From Neobacillus terrae (GTDB lineage Bacteria; Bacillota; Bacilli; Bacillales; Cytobacillaceae): DNA of 44,284 nt. Below, piece by piece: positions 31,624-40,772 of the stretch. The notes beneath the pieces are model-generated. The model ran no database searches, was not told where the DNA came from, and worked only from the letters and a program-made list of their open reading frames with translations. Location of the stretch: contig NZ_JAAOEO010000028.1 of assembly GCF_011393025.1 (NCBI RefSeq), forward strand, positions 1-44,284, given 5' to 3'. The stretch's first letter is position 1. Each line of letters begins with the position of its first letter. Position numbers and translations under genes: made by a program.

Positions 31624-31872
31624 CCTCTACTCATTTCCTCGAAACTTCTACCTCTTTCTCCAAAGCTTCTACCTCTTTCTCCAAAACTTCTACTCCTTTT
31701 CGTAAAACTTCACCCTCCTTTTTCAGAATTTCTACTTTTCCGATTAAAAGGCCTTTGCCCCATCCAGCCCTCTAACTTGGACTTCTTCCTTTTCGCGTAG
31801 ACTTTCTACTCATTTCTTCGAAACTTCTACTCCTTCTCGTTAAACTTCACCCTCCTTTTCCAAAACTTCTAC
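31624..31872. repeat. Array of phased 21-bp repeats
   Basis: CTTCTAC-type heptamers start at 31624, 31645, 31666, 31687, 31708 and 31729, and again at 31803, 31824, 31845 and 31866, each exactly 21 bases apart within its block. The unit is about CTTCTACTCCTTTCTCNAAAA, with CTTCACC variants. A unique stretch (31736-31802) splits the blocks. Reading frames across it are low-complexity and lack start signals, so it is taken as non-coding. The same repeat recurs at 40288-40377. Confidence 0.85.
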
Positions 31873-31917
31873 TTTTTTATATTAAACAGGATGCCGAGCT
31901 ACCTTTTCTGTGAAAAA

Positions 31918-31956
31918 AGAAGAGGCATCCAGCCTTAAGCAGGATGCCTCTTCAAT
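31918..31956 (-). terminator. Terminator of pruA
   Basis: On the minus strand GAAGAGGCATCC pairs with GGATGCCTCTTC, followed by TTTTTTC. Confidence 0.85.
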
Positions 31957-31962
31957 TTATTG

Positions 31963-33510
31963 TTAGTACGATTCAGAAGTTGTTTTAGCCTGCATGTGAA
32001 GAAGCAGATAGTCCGGGCCTCCGGCTTTGGAGTCAGTTCCTGACATATTGAATCCGCCAAATGGCTGGTAGCCAACGATCGCGCCAGTACAGCCGCGGTT
32101 AAAGTAAAGGTTTCCTACATGGAAATCTTCACGTGCCTGCTCCATGTGCGCACGATTTGAAGTGATAACTGCACCTGTCAAACCATACTCAGTGTTGTTT
32201 GCAATCTCGATTGCTTCGTTGAAGTCTTTAGCTTTTGAGAAGCCAACAACTGGACCAAAGATTTCTTCCTGCATGATGCGGGATTTTGGATCAAGGTCAG
32301 CAAAGATAGTTGGCTTGATGAAGAAGCCTTTGGAATCATCGCCTTCGCCACCAGCCATCAGCTTGCCTTCGCCTTTTCCAATTTCAACATATTCCATGAT
32401 CTTGCGGAATGCACTTCCGTCAATAACAGGGCCAGTGAAAATCCTCTGTTCTTCTGGATTGCCTACTGTAAGATCTTTTGTTAATTCAACCACACGGTTA
32501 AGGACTTGGTCATAAACGTCTTCTACGACAACAGCACGTGAACATGCTGAACACTTCTGGCCGGAGAATCCGAAAGCTGAAGCTACAATAGATTGAGCAG
32601 CAAGCTCAAGGTCCGCTTCGCTGTCTACTACGATCGTGTCCTTCCCACCCATTTCTGCAATCAGGCGCTTCATCCATAAGTGGCCTTCGCCTACTTTAGA
32701 GGAGCGTTCGAATATACGAAGTCCTACTTCTCGGGAACCAGTAAAGCTGACGAAACGAGTATCCTTGTGGTCTACAAGGTAGTCACCCACTTCAGCACCA
32801 CTGCCTGGAACAAAGTTTAATACGCCTGCAGGCAGGCCTGCTTCTTCCATAATTTCGACAAACTTAGCTGCTACAACGGGAGTAGTAGAAGCCGGTTTTA
32901 ATAGAACTGTATTTCCTGTTACAATTGCCGCAACAGTAGTTCCAGCCATAATAGCAAGCGGGAAATTCCAAGGAGAAATGATAATTCCTACTCCAAGTGG
33001 AATATAATCATATCGATTATGTTCATTTGGACGGCTTTGAACTGGGATACCATCTTTTAATCTCAACATCTGACGGCCATAGAATTCAAGAAAATCAATT
33101 GCTTCTGCTGTATCAGCATCTGCTTCTCTCCATGGCTTCCCTGCTTCTTTTGTTAAAAGAGCAGAAAACTCATGCTTGCGGCGGCGCAGGATAGTCGCTG
33201 CCTTGAAAAGAACATCAGAACGAACTTCAGCTTTGGTCTTTTTCCATGTTTTAAAAGCTTCAACCGCAGCCTGCATTGCATTTTCAGCAAGCTCTTGGTT
33301 TGCTTTGGACACGCGTCCGATTACTTCTTCTTTATTGGATGGATTGTAAGAAATAATTTTATCTTCGGTAGAAACTTTCTCTCCGCCAATGACTAGATCA
33401 TAATCCTGGCCAAGATATCCTTCCACTGTTTTCAGTGCCTCAAGATAGGCATTGCGCTCTTTCTCGTTTGTAAAATCTGTGAAAGGCTCATGCTTGTACG
33501 GCTGTACCAT
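31963..33510 (-). CDS. pruA: L-glutamate gamma-semialdehyde (P5C) dehydrogenase
   Basis: A 515-residue aldehyde dehydrogenase of the RocA/PruA group, oxidising glutamate semialdehyde from proline or arginine breakdown to glutamate. ISPWNFPLAIMAG is the NAD-binding loop, the general-base Glu is in AEMGGKDT, and the catalytic Cys in GQKCSACSRAVV. Length and the N-terminal YKHEPFTDFT are typical of the Bacillus enzyme (also called RocA). ATG 33510 follows AGGAGGGG. A CcpA-like site lies just upstream. No proline dehydrogenase gene is adjacent. Confidence 0.92.
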   Translation of the reverse strand: MVQPYKHEPFTDFTNEKERNAYLEALKTVEGYLGQDYDLVIGGEKVSTEDKIISYNPSNKEEVIGRVSKANQELAENAMQAAVEAFKTWKKTKAEVRSDVLFKAATILRRRKHEFSALLTKEAGKPWREADADTAEAIDFLEFYGRQMLRLKDGIPVQSRPNEHNRYDYIPLGVGIIISPWNFPLAIMAGTTVAAIVTGNTVLLKPASTTPVVAAKFVEIMEEAGLPAGVLNFVPGSGAEVGDYLVDHKDTRFVSFTGSREVGLRIFERSSKVGEGHLWMKRLIAEMGGKDTIVVDSEADLELAAQSIVASAFGFSGQKCSACSRAVVVEDVYDQVLNRVVELTKDLTVGNPEEQRIFTGPVIDGSAFRKIMEYVEIGKGEGKLMAGGEGDDSKGFFIKPTIFADLDPKSRIMQEEIFGPVVGFSKAKDFNEAIEIANNTEYGLTGAVITSNRAHMEQAREDFHVGNLYFNRGCTGAIVGYQPFGGFNMSGTDSKAGGPDYLLLHMQAKTTSESY

Positions 33511-33530
33511 ATTCTAACCCCTCCTATGTA

Positions 33531-33544
33531 ATAAAACGTTTACA
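33531..33544 (-). promoter_or_regulatory. Possible CcpA (cre) site upstream of pruA
   Basis: On the minus strand TGTAAACGTTTTAT agrees with the cre consensus TGWAARCGYTWNCW at 13 of 14 positions. It lies about 20 bases upstream of the pruA start codon, where it could block transcription under good carbon supply. Confidence 0.4.
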
Positions 33545-33701
33545 CTCACTTTTCCATTTTATCACGTTTCTTTTCAGCCTTCCAACGATTGCGAAAAGAC
33601 TGATTTTTCAATCATTTACCTCTTCTTCCATTACCCTCAATTTTTAGTTTTCCATCTGTTATTGCACCGACAAAGTTTAGCGGCTTGATATCCGGGCTAC
33701 A

Positions 33702-33815
33702 CTAACTTCCAACTTTACCAGTTATACCAGTAACCTCAGCTGCATCAACTGAATCAGGTGAATTTGGCACTTGATAGTTCAAGGAAATAAGAGGTTTTAC
33801 TTTTTTATTTTCCAT
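33702..33815 (-). other. Possible small ORF or remnant (37 aa)
   Basis: A 37-codon minus-strand frame (MENKKVKPLISLNYQV at the start, VDAAEVTGITGKVGS at the end) begins directly after the camS terminator. It has no ribosome binding site and no recognised family. The rest of 33545-33701 shows no gene. It may be a decayed gene end. Confidence 0.2.
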
Positions 33816-33845
33816 GTAAAAAAGAGCCTGGAGAGAATCTCCAGG
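33816..33845 (-). terminator. Terminator of the camS operon
   Basis: On the minus strand GCCTGGAGA pairs with TCTCCAGGC around a short loop, followed by TCTTTTTT, just after the camS stop. Confidence 0.85.
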
Positions 33846-33852
33846 CCTGCTG

Positions 33853-35019
33853 TTAATAAATATGAACATATGGTTCGTTCTGGTCTGCTTTCCGGTCAAT
33901 AAGAGCTTCAGGACCATCAACAGATGTAACATTTACAGAAACAGAAATGTATTTAGGGAAATGCTCCATAACAAGGCCCGCTACATATTGGGTAAATCCA
34001 ATTGATTCTGCCTTGCCATAAAACTGAATTGGAATGGTAATATTCAATTCCTGTAACTGATCGCCTTCATAAAAAGCTTTGCCAATTACCCCATTAAAGT
34101 TTGGAAAATACTCTTCTACATCCTGCTTAAAGTTAAGAAAAGCAGTTGCATCATCACGGTGATCTTCCATTGCCTGGTTTGAAGGGAATAAATAATACTT
34201 TTCATCTACCTTCTCCCAGCTGTCAATGCTGGAACTTCCGCTGTCTACATCCGTATATTCAAGGAATGTTCCCGGGATAACCGATGTACGGCTTTCCTGC
34301 CCGAACAGCGCAATGGTAATCGGAACATCACTTAGGTCTTTCATTGCTCTTAGCCGTTTGAGCACCTCTTCCGCGATTTTACGCCCTTCGCGTACCATTT
34401 CATCCTTTGGGATTTTTTTCTCGAAAGTGTCTCCAAAAGGAACTGGCTGATAATAGTAGATAGAATTTAAAGCAAGACCAATGGTTACTCCGCCAAGTTT
34501 AACTGTATCATTGTCACCCTTAATCATATAATCATGCTCAAGGATATGTGACAGATAGATCGGGTGATTGGCCAGGCTGTTTTTTAAATCACCTTTCCCC
34601 TCGTTAAGCGGGTTAAGGCCAATATTCTGAGATTCCTTTAATCCCTCTTTAGCCAGCTGATCCTTTGTATATTTACGATTAAGCCAGAGCTTGACCGTTT
34701 TGCGATCCAGCTCCTGGCCTTCCCGAAAAACATACTTATCAGGATCGAAACTATGCTGAGCAATTCGCATTAAGCCCATTTCAAACTCATTAATATCATA
34801 TCTTGTATTTAAATTATTTACGATCAAGCCTCGTGCCTCTCCCGGTTTAAACGGAAGGAGTGTCTGGTAGTACTTGTCGGAAATTTTGTATTTTGGAATA
34901 ATCGCTTTTTCCTTTGCTTTTTCCTTTGTTTGGACAACTTCATCTTTCTTTTGAAAGTTAGGTGCACATCCGCTTAAAAGAAGAAGAAAGGCAAGAGCAA
35001 TTATTGAAAGCTTTTTCAC
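33853..35019 (-). CDS. camS: CamS-family sex-pheromone-type lipoprotein
   Basis: A 388-residue exported lipoprotein of the CamS family (YerH in B. subtilis). The signal peptide is MKKLSIIALAFLLLLSGC, with lipobox LLSGC and lipidated Cys18. In enterococci and staphylococci the signal peptide of CamS gives rise to a peptide pheromone; the function of the mature protein is unclear. Conserved blocks include PFKPGEARGLIVNNLNTRYD and IALFGQESRTSVIPG (written in part). GTG 35019 follows GAGGTGGG. It lies 14 bases after ligA and is the last gene of the pcrB-pcrA-ligA-camS run. Confidence 0.88.
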   Translation of the reverse strand: MKKLSIIALAFLLLLSGCAPNFQKKDEVVQTKEKAKEKAIIPKYKISDKYYQTLLPFKPGEARGLIVNNLNTRYDINEFEMGLMRIAQHSFDPDKYVFREGQELDRKTVKLWLNRKYTKDQLAKEGLKESQNIGLNPLNEGKGDLKNSLANHPIYLSHILEHDYMIKGDNDTVKLGGVTIGLALNSIYYYQPVPFGDTFEKKIPKDEMVREGRKIAEEVLKRLRAMKDLSDVPITIALFGQESRTSVIPGTFLEYTDVDSGSSSIDSWEKVDEKYYLFPSNQAMEDHRDDATAFLNFKQDVEEYFPNFNGVIGKAFYEGDQLQELNITIPIQFYGKAESIGFTQYVAGLVMEHFPKYISVSVNVTSVDGPEALIDRKADQNEPYVHIY

Positions 35020-35033
35020 TCTGTTCCCACCTC

Positions 35034-37040
35034 TTACTTATTTAATTCCTCCAGAAGTCTCTCCTCGTTCCAGGTCTCAATACCAAGCTCCTGGGCTTTT
35101 GAAAGCTTCGAACCCGCATCTTCCCCGGCAATCAGCAGATCAGTCTTCTTGCTGACACTGCCCGAAATATTTCCGCCAAGAGCTTCAATTTTTTCCTTAG
35201 CCTCATTTCTTGTCAATACTTCCAGCTTTCCAGTCAGAACAATCGTTTTTCCTGCAAAGAAGGAATCCGATTCTTCCGCACTGACTGGCTTAGCGCCAAG
35301 GTATTCCATGTTAAGGCCTGCTTCTTTCAGCTCGTTCAGAAGCTCCTTCACTTCCTCCTGCTCAAAAAAAGTAACAATGGAATCCGCCATCTTATCGCCT
35401 ATCTCATTAATGGCTGTGAGTTCTTCCTTTGAAACTTCTGCCAAACGGTCCATACTGCTAAATTCCTGGGCAAGAGTCTTTGCTGCTTTGGAACCAACAA
35501 GACGAATTCCAAGTCCAAAAAGCAGCCTCTCCAGTGAATTACCCTTTGAAGCTTCAATTGCCTCAAGAAGATTGGTGACTGATTTTTCTCCCATTCTTTC
35601 AAGTGCCAATAGCTGCTCACGGGTTAGCTTATAAATATCGGCTACATCCTCAATCAGTTTTTCCGCAAAAAGCTGGCTAATAACTTTTTCGCCCAGTCCG
35701 TCAATATTCATTGCGTTTCTTGAAACGAAATGGATTAGCCCTTCCCTGATTTGAGCTGGGCACTTAGGATTAATACAGCGCAAAGCTACCTCACCTTCAA
35801 GGCGAACGAGTTCGCTGCTGCATTCTGGGCAGTGAGTTGGCATAAGGAATTCCGTTTCGTCACCAGTCCGCTGTTCAGCAAGGACATTGACTACTTCAGG
35901 AATAATATCGCCTGCTTTTTTCACCACTACCTTATCGCCAATTTTGATATCCTTTTCACGAATTAAATCTTCATTGTGAAGCGAAGCTCTTTGTACGGTT
36001 GTACCTGCAACTCTTACAGGTTCTAGTATCGCAGTAGGTGTAACAACCCCAGTCCGGCCCACACTCAGTTCAATATTTAAAAGTTTTGTAACGACTTCTT
36101 CCGCAGGAAACTTGAAGGCAATTGCCCAGCGAGGGCTCTTTGCAGTTGTGCCAAGCTGTTCCTGCTGTTCATACGAATCAACCTTAACAACGATACCATC
36201 AATGTCATAAGCTAGATTAGGGCGTTCTTCGACCCAGCCGTTGATATATTCAATCACTTCATCTATATTGGCGCATTTTTTTCGTTCCTTATTTGTTTTA
36301 AGGCCTATTTTATCAAGGTAATCCAGACCTTCACTATGAGAACGGATGCCAGTTGTCCCGATATCACCTATTCCATAGAGAAAGACATCGAGCTTTCTTG
36401 ATGCAGCAATTTTTGGATCGAGCTGCCGGAGTGAACCTGCCGCCGCATTACGAGGATTGGCAAAAAGCTCCTCACCTCTTTCTTCTCTTCCTTTATTTAA
36501 AGCTTCAAAGGAACGCTTTGGCATATATGCTTCACCGCGGACTTCGAGTGTGACATTTTCTTTTAAGCGAAGCGGGATGGAATTAATAGTCCTCAGGTTT
36601 GAAGTAATATCTTCCCCGATGGTGCCGTCACCGCGGGTAGCTCCCTGAATGAAAGCACCATTTTCATATTTCAGGCTGACTGCCAGCCCGTCAATTTTCA
36701 GTTCAGCGACATATGAAAAATCATCTCCGACAACCTGGCGGATGCGACGGTCAAAATCCCGCAAATCCTGATCATTAAAGGCATTCCCCAAACTAAGCAT
36801 TGGTGTCCTGTGTTCTACTTTTTCAAACATTTCAAGGACCGCTGCACCCACGCGCTGTGTTGGGGAGTCCGAAGATTGCAGTTCAGGGAACTGCTCCTCC
36901 AGTTCAATAAGCTCCCGAATCAGGCGGTCATATTCAGCATCAGGAACAGAAGGTTGGTCTAGAACATAATATTCATATCCGTATTGATTTAAAAGATTTC
37001 TCAAATCATTGATTTTAGCTTCAGCTGTCTTAAAGTCCAT
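35034..37040 (-). CDS. ligA: NAD-dependent DNA ligase
   Basis: A 668-residue replicative DNA ligase. The adenylated lysine is Lys115 in ELKIDGLAVSL. Order: Ia domain binding NMN, adenylation domain, OB fold, zinc finger (CPECSSEL with CINPKCPAQ), helix-hairpin-helix repeats (IDGLGEK, LLFGLGIRLVG), and a C-terminal BRCT domain (about 590-668, GKTIVLTGKLE). The length is standard. ATG 37040 after AAAGGGCTGG. It follows pcrA by 36 bases, the usual bacillus operon. Confidence 0.96.
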   Translation of the reverse strand: MDFKTAEAKINDLRNLLNQYGYEYYVLDQPSVPDAEYDRLIRELIELEEQFPELQSSDSPTQRVGAAVLEMFEKVEHRTPMLSLGNAFNDQDLRDFDRRIRQVVGDDFSYVAELKIDGLAVSLKYENGAFIQGATRGDGTIGEDITSNLRTINSIPLRLKENVTLEVRGEAYMPKRSFEALNKGREERGEELFANPRNAAAGSLRQLDPKIAASRKLDVFLYGIGDIGTTGIRSHSEGLDYLDKIGLKTNKERKKCANIDEVIEYINGWVEERPNLAYDIDGIVVKVDSYEQQEQLGTTAKSPRWAIAFKFPAEEVVTKLLNIELSVGRTGVVTPTAILEPVRVAGTTVQRASLHNEDLIREKDIKIGDKVVVKKAGDIIPEVVNVLAEQRTGDETEFLMPTHCPECSSELVRLEGEVALRCINPKCPAQIREGLIHFVSRNAMNIDGLGEKVISQLFAEKLIEDVADIYKLTREQLLALERMGEKSVTNLLEAIEASKGNSLERLLFGLGIRLVGSKAAKTLAQEFSSMDRLAEVSKEELTAINEIGDKMADSIVTFFEQEEVKELLNELKEAGLNMEYLGAKPVSAEESDSFFAGKTIVLTGKLEVLTRNEAKEKIEALGGNISGSVSKKTDLLIAGEDAGSKLSKAQELGIETWNEERLLEELNK

Positions 37041-37076
37041 ATATCCAGCCCTTTCTTAAAAGAAAAATCGACATCG

Positions 37077-39350
37077 TTAAGCTTTGTTAATAGGAGCAAA
37101 TTTTGCCAAAAGGCGTTTAACACCTATAGGGCTTGGGAACGCAATATCCAATTCAGTGCCTTCTCCCTCACCTTTCACACTTACGACCGTTCCTGTACCC
37201 CATTTGCCATGCGCAGCTTTATCGCCAACCTTCCAGCCAATTTCATCTCCTCCAGTGGATGAGATCATTGGGCGGCTGACAGGCTTTCTAACTGCAGGTC
37301 TAGAAAGGGTTCCAGTACCGTTTCCTGAAGATGCTCCGGCTTTGCTGAATCCGCTGCCGAAACCGAATGAAGAACCGCGGCTTCCAAATGGTGAACCACT
37401 TTGCTCAGGTTCTGCACCATCAAGCAGCTCTTCCGGTATTTCCTTAATAAAACGGGAAGCTGGATTCATGTTGGTGCGTCCAAACAATGTTCTCATTTGA
37501 GCATTAGTCAGGAAAAGATGCTGCTCGGCCCTTGTGATACCTACATACGCCAGACGGCGCTCTTCTTCCATCTCCACCTCTTCCATGAGAGAACGACTGT
37601 GAGGGAAGACTCCTTCCTCCATACCAATCAGGAAGACAACCGGGAATTCAAGTCCTTTTGCTGAGTGAAGTGTCATGAGGACCACTCCGTCTGCCTTTTC
37701 GCCATCGTCATCCATTGAATCGATATCGGCTACAAGAGCAAGGTCAGTCAAAAAGGCAACCAGGCTTTTATCTTCGTTTGTTTCTTCAAAGTTTTTGGTT
37801 ACAGATAATAATTCTTCAAGGTTCTCAAGTCTGCTCTGGGCTTCCAGAGATTTTTCCGCCTTGAGCATTTCCGTGTAGCCGGATTTCTCGAGAATTTCCT
37901 CCACCAATTCGGTTACAGATAAGAACTCCTGCATTTTGGAATAATTCTTAATCAAATCCCGGAACTCAGCAGCTGCTTTCGCTGTTTTCGGGCTAATTCC
38001 AACCAATTCAACAGATTCAAGTGCATCAAATAAAGACAAATCATGCATTCCTGCAAAGTCACCAATTTTATCAACAGAGGTAGAACCAATTCCCCTCTTT
38101 GGCACATTAATAACACGCTGTAAGCTAATATCGTCATCGGGATTGGAGATAAGACGCAAATAGGCAAGCATGTCCTTAATTTCTTTTCTGTCATAGAACT
38201 TGGTTCCGCCGACAATTGAGTAGTCGATGTTCGACTTAAGGAGTACTTCCTCCATTACACGGGACTGTGCATTCGTTCTATAAAGAATAGCAATATCGGA
38301 TAATCTTTTTCCGTTTTGCTGCATCTCTTTTATTTTTCCGGCAACAAATTGGGCCTCTCCCTGCTCGCTGTCAGCACGATAATAGATAATCTTATTACCC
38401 GAGGGGTTTTCCGTCCAAAGATTCTTTGCCTTACGGTTCATGTTTTTTGCAATAACTCCGTTAGCGGCGTTAAGAATCGTTTGTGTGGAACGATAGTTTT
38501 GTTCGAGTAAAATGACATTCGCATTTGGATAGTCTTTTTCAAAGGATAGGATATTGGCAATATCCGCACCGCGCCAGCGGTAAATAGACTGGTCAGAGTC
38601 CCCAACTACGCAAAGATTTTTAAAACGGGAAGCCAAAAGCTTAACGAGCAGGTACTGTGCTCTGTTTGTATCCTGATATTCATCAACATGTATATACTGG
38701 AATTTTCTCTGATAGTATTCAAGAACTTCAGGAACACGGGTAAATAGCTGGATTGTTGCCATGATTAAATCATCAAAATCAAGCGCCTGGTTTTTGCGGA
38801 GTCTGCGCTGATATTCTGTGTAAATCTCACTTACAGTGTTTGAAAAATAATCACCTGCTGATTTTGCATATTCCTCTGGCTCAATAAGCTCATTTTTTGC
38901 GGAACTAATCGAACCAAGGATGGCACGCGGATCAAATTTTTTCGGATCAAGGTTTTTGTCCTTTAAAATCCCTTTAATCACTGATTGCTGGTCCGTTGTG
39001 TCCAGGATGGTAAAATTCCGATTAAAGCCAAGGCGATCGATATCCCTGCGCAAAATCCTTACACACATAGAGTGGAAGGTAGATATCCAGATTTGATCTG
39101 CCGCCCCGCCCATCATCTTTGAAATCCTGTCTCTCATTTCACGGGCAGCCTTATTTGTAAACGTAATTGCAAGAATATTATAAGGATTTACACCCTTTTC
39201 TACCATTAAATAACCGATTCGATGTGTTAATACACGTGTTTTTCCAGATCCGGCCCCCGCCATAATTAAAAGAGGTCCATCCGTTGCCTTAACTGCCTTT
39301 TGCTGTTCTGGGTTCAAGCCGTTTAAAAGCTTGTCTGTTAAAAATTGCAT
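37077..39350 (-). CDS. pcrA: ATP-dependent DNA helicase PcrA
   Basis: A 757-residue UvrD/Rep-type 3'-5' helicase needed for repair and for removing RecA and replication blocks. Motifs: AGAGSGKTRVLTHR (Walker A, about 31-44), HVDEYQDTN (Walker B), GDSDQSIYRWRGAD (motif III), EQNYRSTQ (motif IV), LMTLHSAKGLEF (motif V) and VGITRAEQ (motif VI). The C-terminal Tudor-like region binding RNA polymerase (GWKVGDKAAHGKWGTG) is present. ATG 39350 has GGTGGTGAG upstream and matches relatives; the frame runs to 39368. Confidence 0.95.
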   Translation of the reverse strand: MQFLTDKLLNGLNPEQQKAVKATDGPLLIMAGAGSGKTRVLTHRIGYLMVEKGVNPYNILAITFTNKAAREMRDRISKMMGGAADQIWISTFHSMCVRILRRDIDRLGFNRNFTILDTTDQQSVIKGILKDKNLDPKKFDPRAILGSISSAKNELIEPEEYAKSAGDYFSNTVSEIYTEYQRRLRKNQALDFDDLIMATIQLFTRVPEVLEYYQRKFQYIHVDEYQDTNRAQYLLVKLLASRFKNLCVVGDSDQSIYRWRGADIANILSFEKDYPNANVILLEQNYRSTQTILNAANGVIAKNMNRKAKNLWTENPSGNKIIYYRADSEQGEAQFVAGKIKEMQQNGKRLSDIAILYRTNAQSRVMEEVLLKSNIDYSIVGGTKFYDRKEIKDMLAYLRLISNPDDDISLQRVINVPKRGIGSTSVDKIGDFAGMHDLSLFDALESVELVGISPKTAKAAAEFRDLIKNYSKMQEFLSVTELVEEILEKSGYTEMLKAEKSLEAQSRLENLEELLSVTKNFEETNEDKSLVAFLTDLALVADIDSMDDDGEKADGVVLMTLHSAKGLEFPVVFLIGMEEGVFPHSRSLMEEVEMEEERRLAYVGITRAEQHLFLTNAQMRTLFGRTNMNPASRFIKEIPEELLDGAEPEQSGSPFGSRGSSFGFGSGFSKAGASSGNGTGTLSRPAVRKPVSRPMISSTGGDEIGWKVGDKAAHGKWGTGTVVSVKGEGEGTELDIAFPSPIGVKRLLAKFAPINKA

Positions 39351-39443
39351 CCTCTCACCACCATACAAACATTTGTTCTTGCTTTTATTTTATCTGGAGC
39401 TCCTCTATCCTGCAAGGCTGGCTCCCACATTTTTTCAACTACA

Positions 39444-40127
39444 TTAACTAACAGCTTTTACTGTTTTTAAAGCTTCTTCCAAGTTCTCATATATAGCGTT
39501 TCCTACCACTATAACGTCTGCATGAGAAGCCATTTCTGCTGCCTGTCCAGCTGTTTTGATCCCGCCTCCGTAAAAAAGAACGGTTTTTTGCAAGACCTTT
39601 TTCACATCTTCAACAATACTTATATCACCATAAGTACCGCTGTACTCCATGTAAAAGATTGGGAGATGGAACATTTTTTCTGCCATCATTGCATAAGCTT
39701 TGACGTCTTCTTTCGAGAGTGAGGTTTGGGCAGAAGTCACCACTGAAGCCTTGCATTCTTCATTAAGGATACAGTAGCCCTCCATTACAATCTCATCCCA
39801 ATCCATAATTTCCCCAAACTCCCTGACTGCTTCTGCATGAAGGCCGGTTATCCAACGGGGATCTCTGCTGTTCAAAACAGTTGGAATAAAATACAGATCA
39901 AACCCTGGGGTGACAGTTTCCGCACTGGATACTTCCAGAACACATGGTACTGTGTAACGGCGTATCCTGGCCATTAAATCAAGAACATTTTCAAGCGTTA
40001 CGCCATCTGTTCCTCCGACCATTATCGCATCCGTTCCCGACTCACAAATTCTCTCTAAATCTTCGTCAGTTATCTCTTTATTGGGGTCGAGTTTAAACAC
40101 ATGCTTCCACTCGCGAAAATCATACAT
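39444..40127 (-). CDS. pcrB: Heptaprenylglyceryl phosphate synthase PcrB
   Basis: A 227-residue TIM-barrel enzyme that joins heptaprenyl diphosphate to glycerol-1-phosphate, giving an archaeal-type ether lipid in bacilli. Characteristic stretches are HVFKLDPNKEITDEDL near the start, MVGGTDGVT, YFIPTVLNSRDPRWI and the phosphate-binding FYGGGIKTAGQA and VVGNAIYENL. ATG 40127 (MYDFREW) has GGGAGGATTTTGGG upstream and matches the family length; the frame extends to 40187 without support. First of the pcrB-pcrA-ligA-camS run. Confidence 0.93.
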   Translation of the reverse strand: MYDFREWKHVFKLDPNKEITDEDLERICESGTDAIMVGGTDGVTLENVLDLMARIRRYTVPCVLEVSSAETVTPGFDLYFIPTVLNSRDPRWITGLHAEAVREFGEIMDWDEIVMEGYCILNEECKASVVTSAQTSLSKEDVKAYAMMAEKMFHLPIFYMEYSGTYGDISIVEDVKKVLQKTVLFYGGGIKTAGQAAEMASHADVIVVGNAIYENLEEALKTVKAVS

Positions 40128-40287
40128 CCCAAAATCCTCCCATTCATTATTCCATTTCACCATTATAGCACTAGGAGCACGATTCAAAAAGAAAATGGGG
40201 GATTAGAAATGATAACCAGAATATAGAATACCTAGATTAAAAAAGTTCTGGGGACAAGGGGCATAATTTTTCTTTTTTGAGATTACG

Positions 40288-40377
40288 GTTCACCCCTTTG
40301 GTGATGAACTTCTACCCTTTTTCTTAAAACATCACCCTCTTTCCCTAAAACTTCTACCCCATTTCAAAATCTTCACC
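40288..40377. repeat. Second array of 21-bp repeats
   Basis: Heptamers GTTCACC, CTTCTAC, CATCACC, CTTCTAC and CTTCACC start at 40288, 40309, 40330, 40351 and 40371, spaced 21, 21, 21 and 20 bases. Spacer sequence is C/T-rich ending in AAAA, as in the array at 31624-31872. It lies in the gap between pcrB and the YerC gene. The rest of 40128-40436 shows no gene. Confidence 0.8.
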
Positions 40378-40397
40378 TTTCACTATAAAAAAACACT

Positions 40398-40433
40398 GAA
40401 AAAAAAGCCGAAGATTGGCATCTTCGGCTTTCC
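40398..40433 (-). terminator. Terminator of yerC
   Basis: On the minus strand AAAGCCGAAGAT pairs with ATCTTCGGCTTT, followed by TTTTT. Confidence 0.85.
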
Positions 40434-40436
40434 TGA

Positions 40437-40754
40437 TTACTTTTCTTCTACTGGCGCCTGATCGAGTTCTTTAATTCGCTCTAGGGCCATTTCATATGCG
40501 TCATTTCCATAGTTCAAACAACGTTTTACACGGGAAATGGTAGCAGTACTTGCTCCCGTTTCAGTTTCAATCTTGTGGTAGGTCTTCCCTTCCTTCAGCA
40601 TTCTTGCAACTTCAAGACGCTGAGCCAGTGATTGAATTTCATTCACTGTACATAAATCATCGAAAAAGCGATAGCATTCTTCCATGTCGTTTAAGGACAG
40701 AACTGCATTAAAAAGCTGATCTAGCTCTTTACCCCTAAGTTTATCTATTTGCAT
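40437..40754 (-). CDS. yerC: YerC/YecD family TrpR-related regulator
   Basis: A 105-residue DNA-binding protein of the TrpR-like YerC/YecD family. The helix-turn-helix segment is KTYHKIETETGASTATISRVKRCL (about 57-80, shown by its ends KTYHKIE and TISRVKRCL). The upstream helices (SLNDMEECYRFFDDLCT, LAQRLEVARML) form the dimer core. ATG 40754 follows AAAGGAGAACGAG. It sits 18 bases after the YerB gene, probably in the same transcript. Its ligand and targets are unknown to me; the B. subtilis orthologue lies in the same place. Confidence 0.9.
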   Translation of the reverse strand: MQIDKLRGKELDQLFNAVLSLNDMEECYRFFDDLCTVNEIQSLAQRLEVARMLKEGKTYHKIETETGASTATISRVKRCLNYGNDAYEMALERIKELDQAPVEEK

Positions 40755-40772
40755 ACTCGTTCTCCTTTATAT

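Noticed and set aside
31600..31800. Leu/Pro-rich reading frame of 66 codons
   Set aside because: It is the translation of the 21-bp repeat array; periodic low-complexity peptide, no start signal.
35149..35634. 161-codon plus-strand frame
   Set aside because: Antisense of the ligA BRCT and helix-hairpin-helix region; Ser-rich shadow.
37084..37500. 138-codon plus-strand frame
   Set aside because: Shadow of the pcrA C-terminal region on the other strand; Ser/Pro-rich composition follows from the Gly/Ser-rich linker of PcrA.
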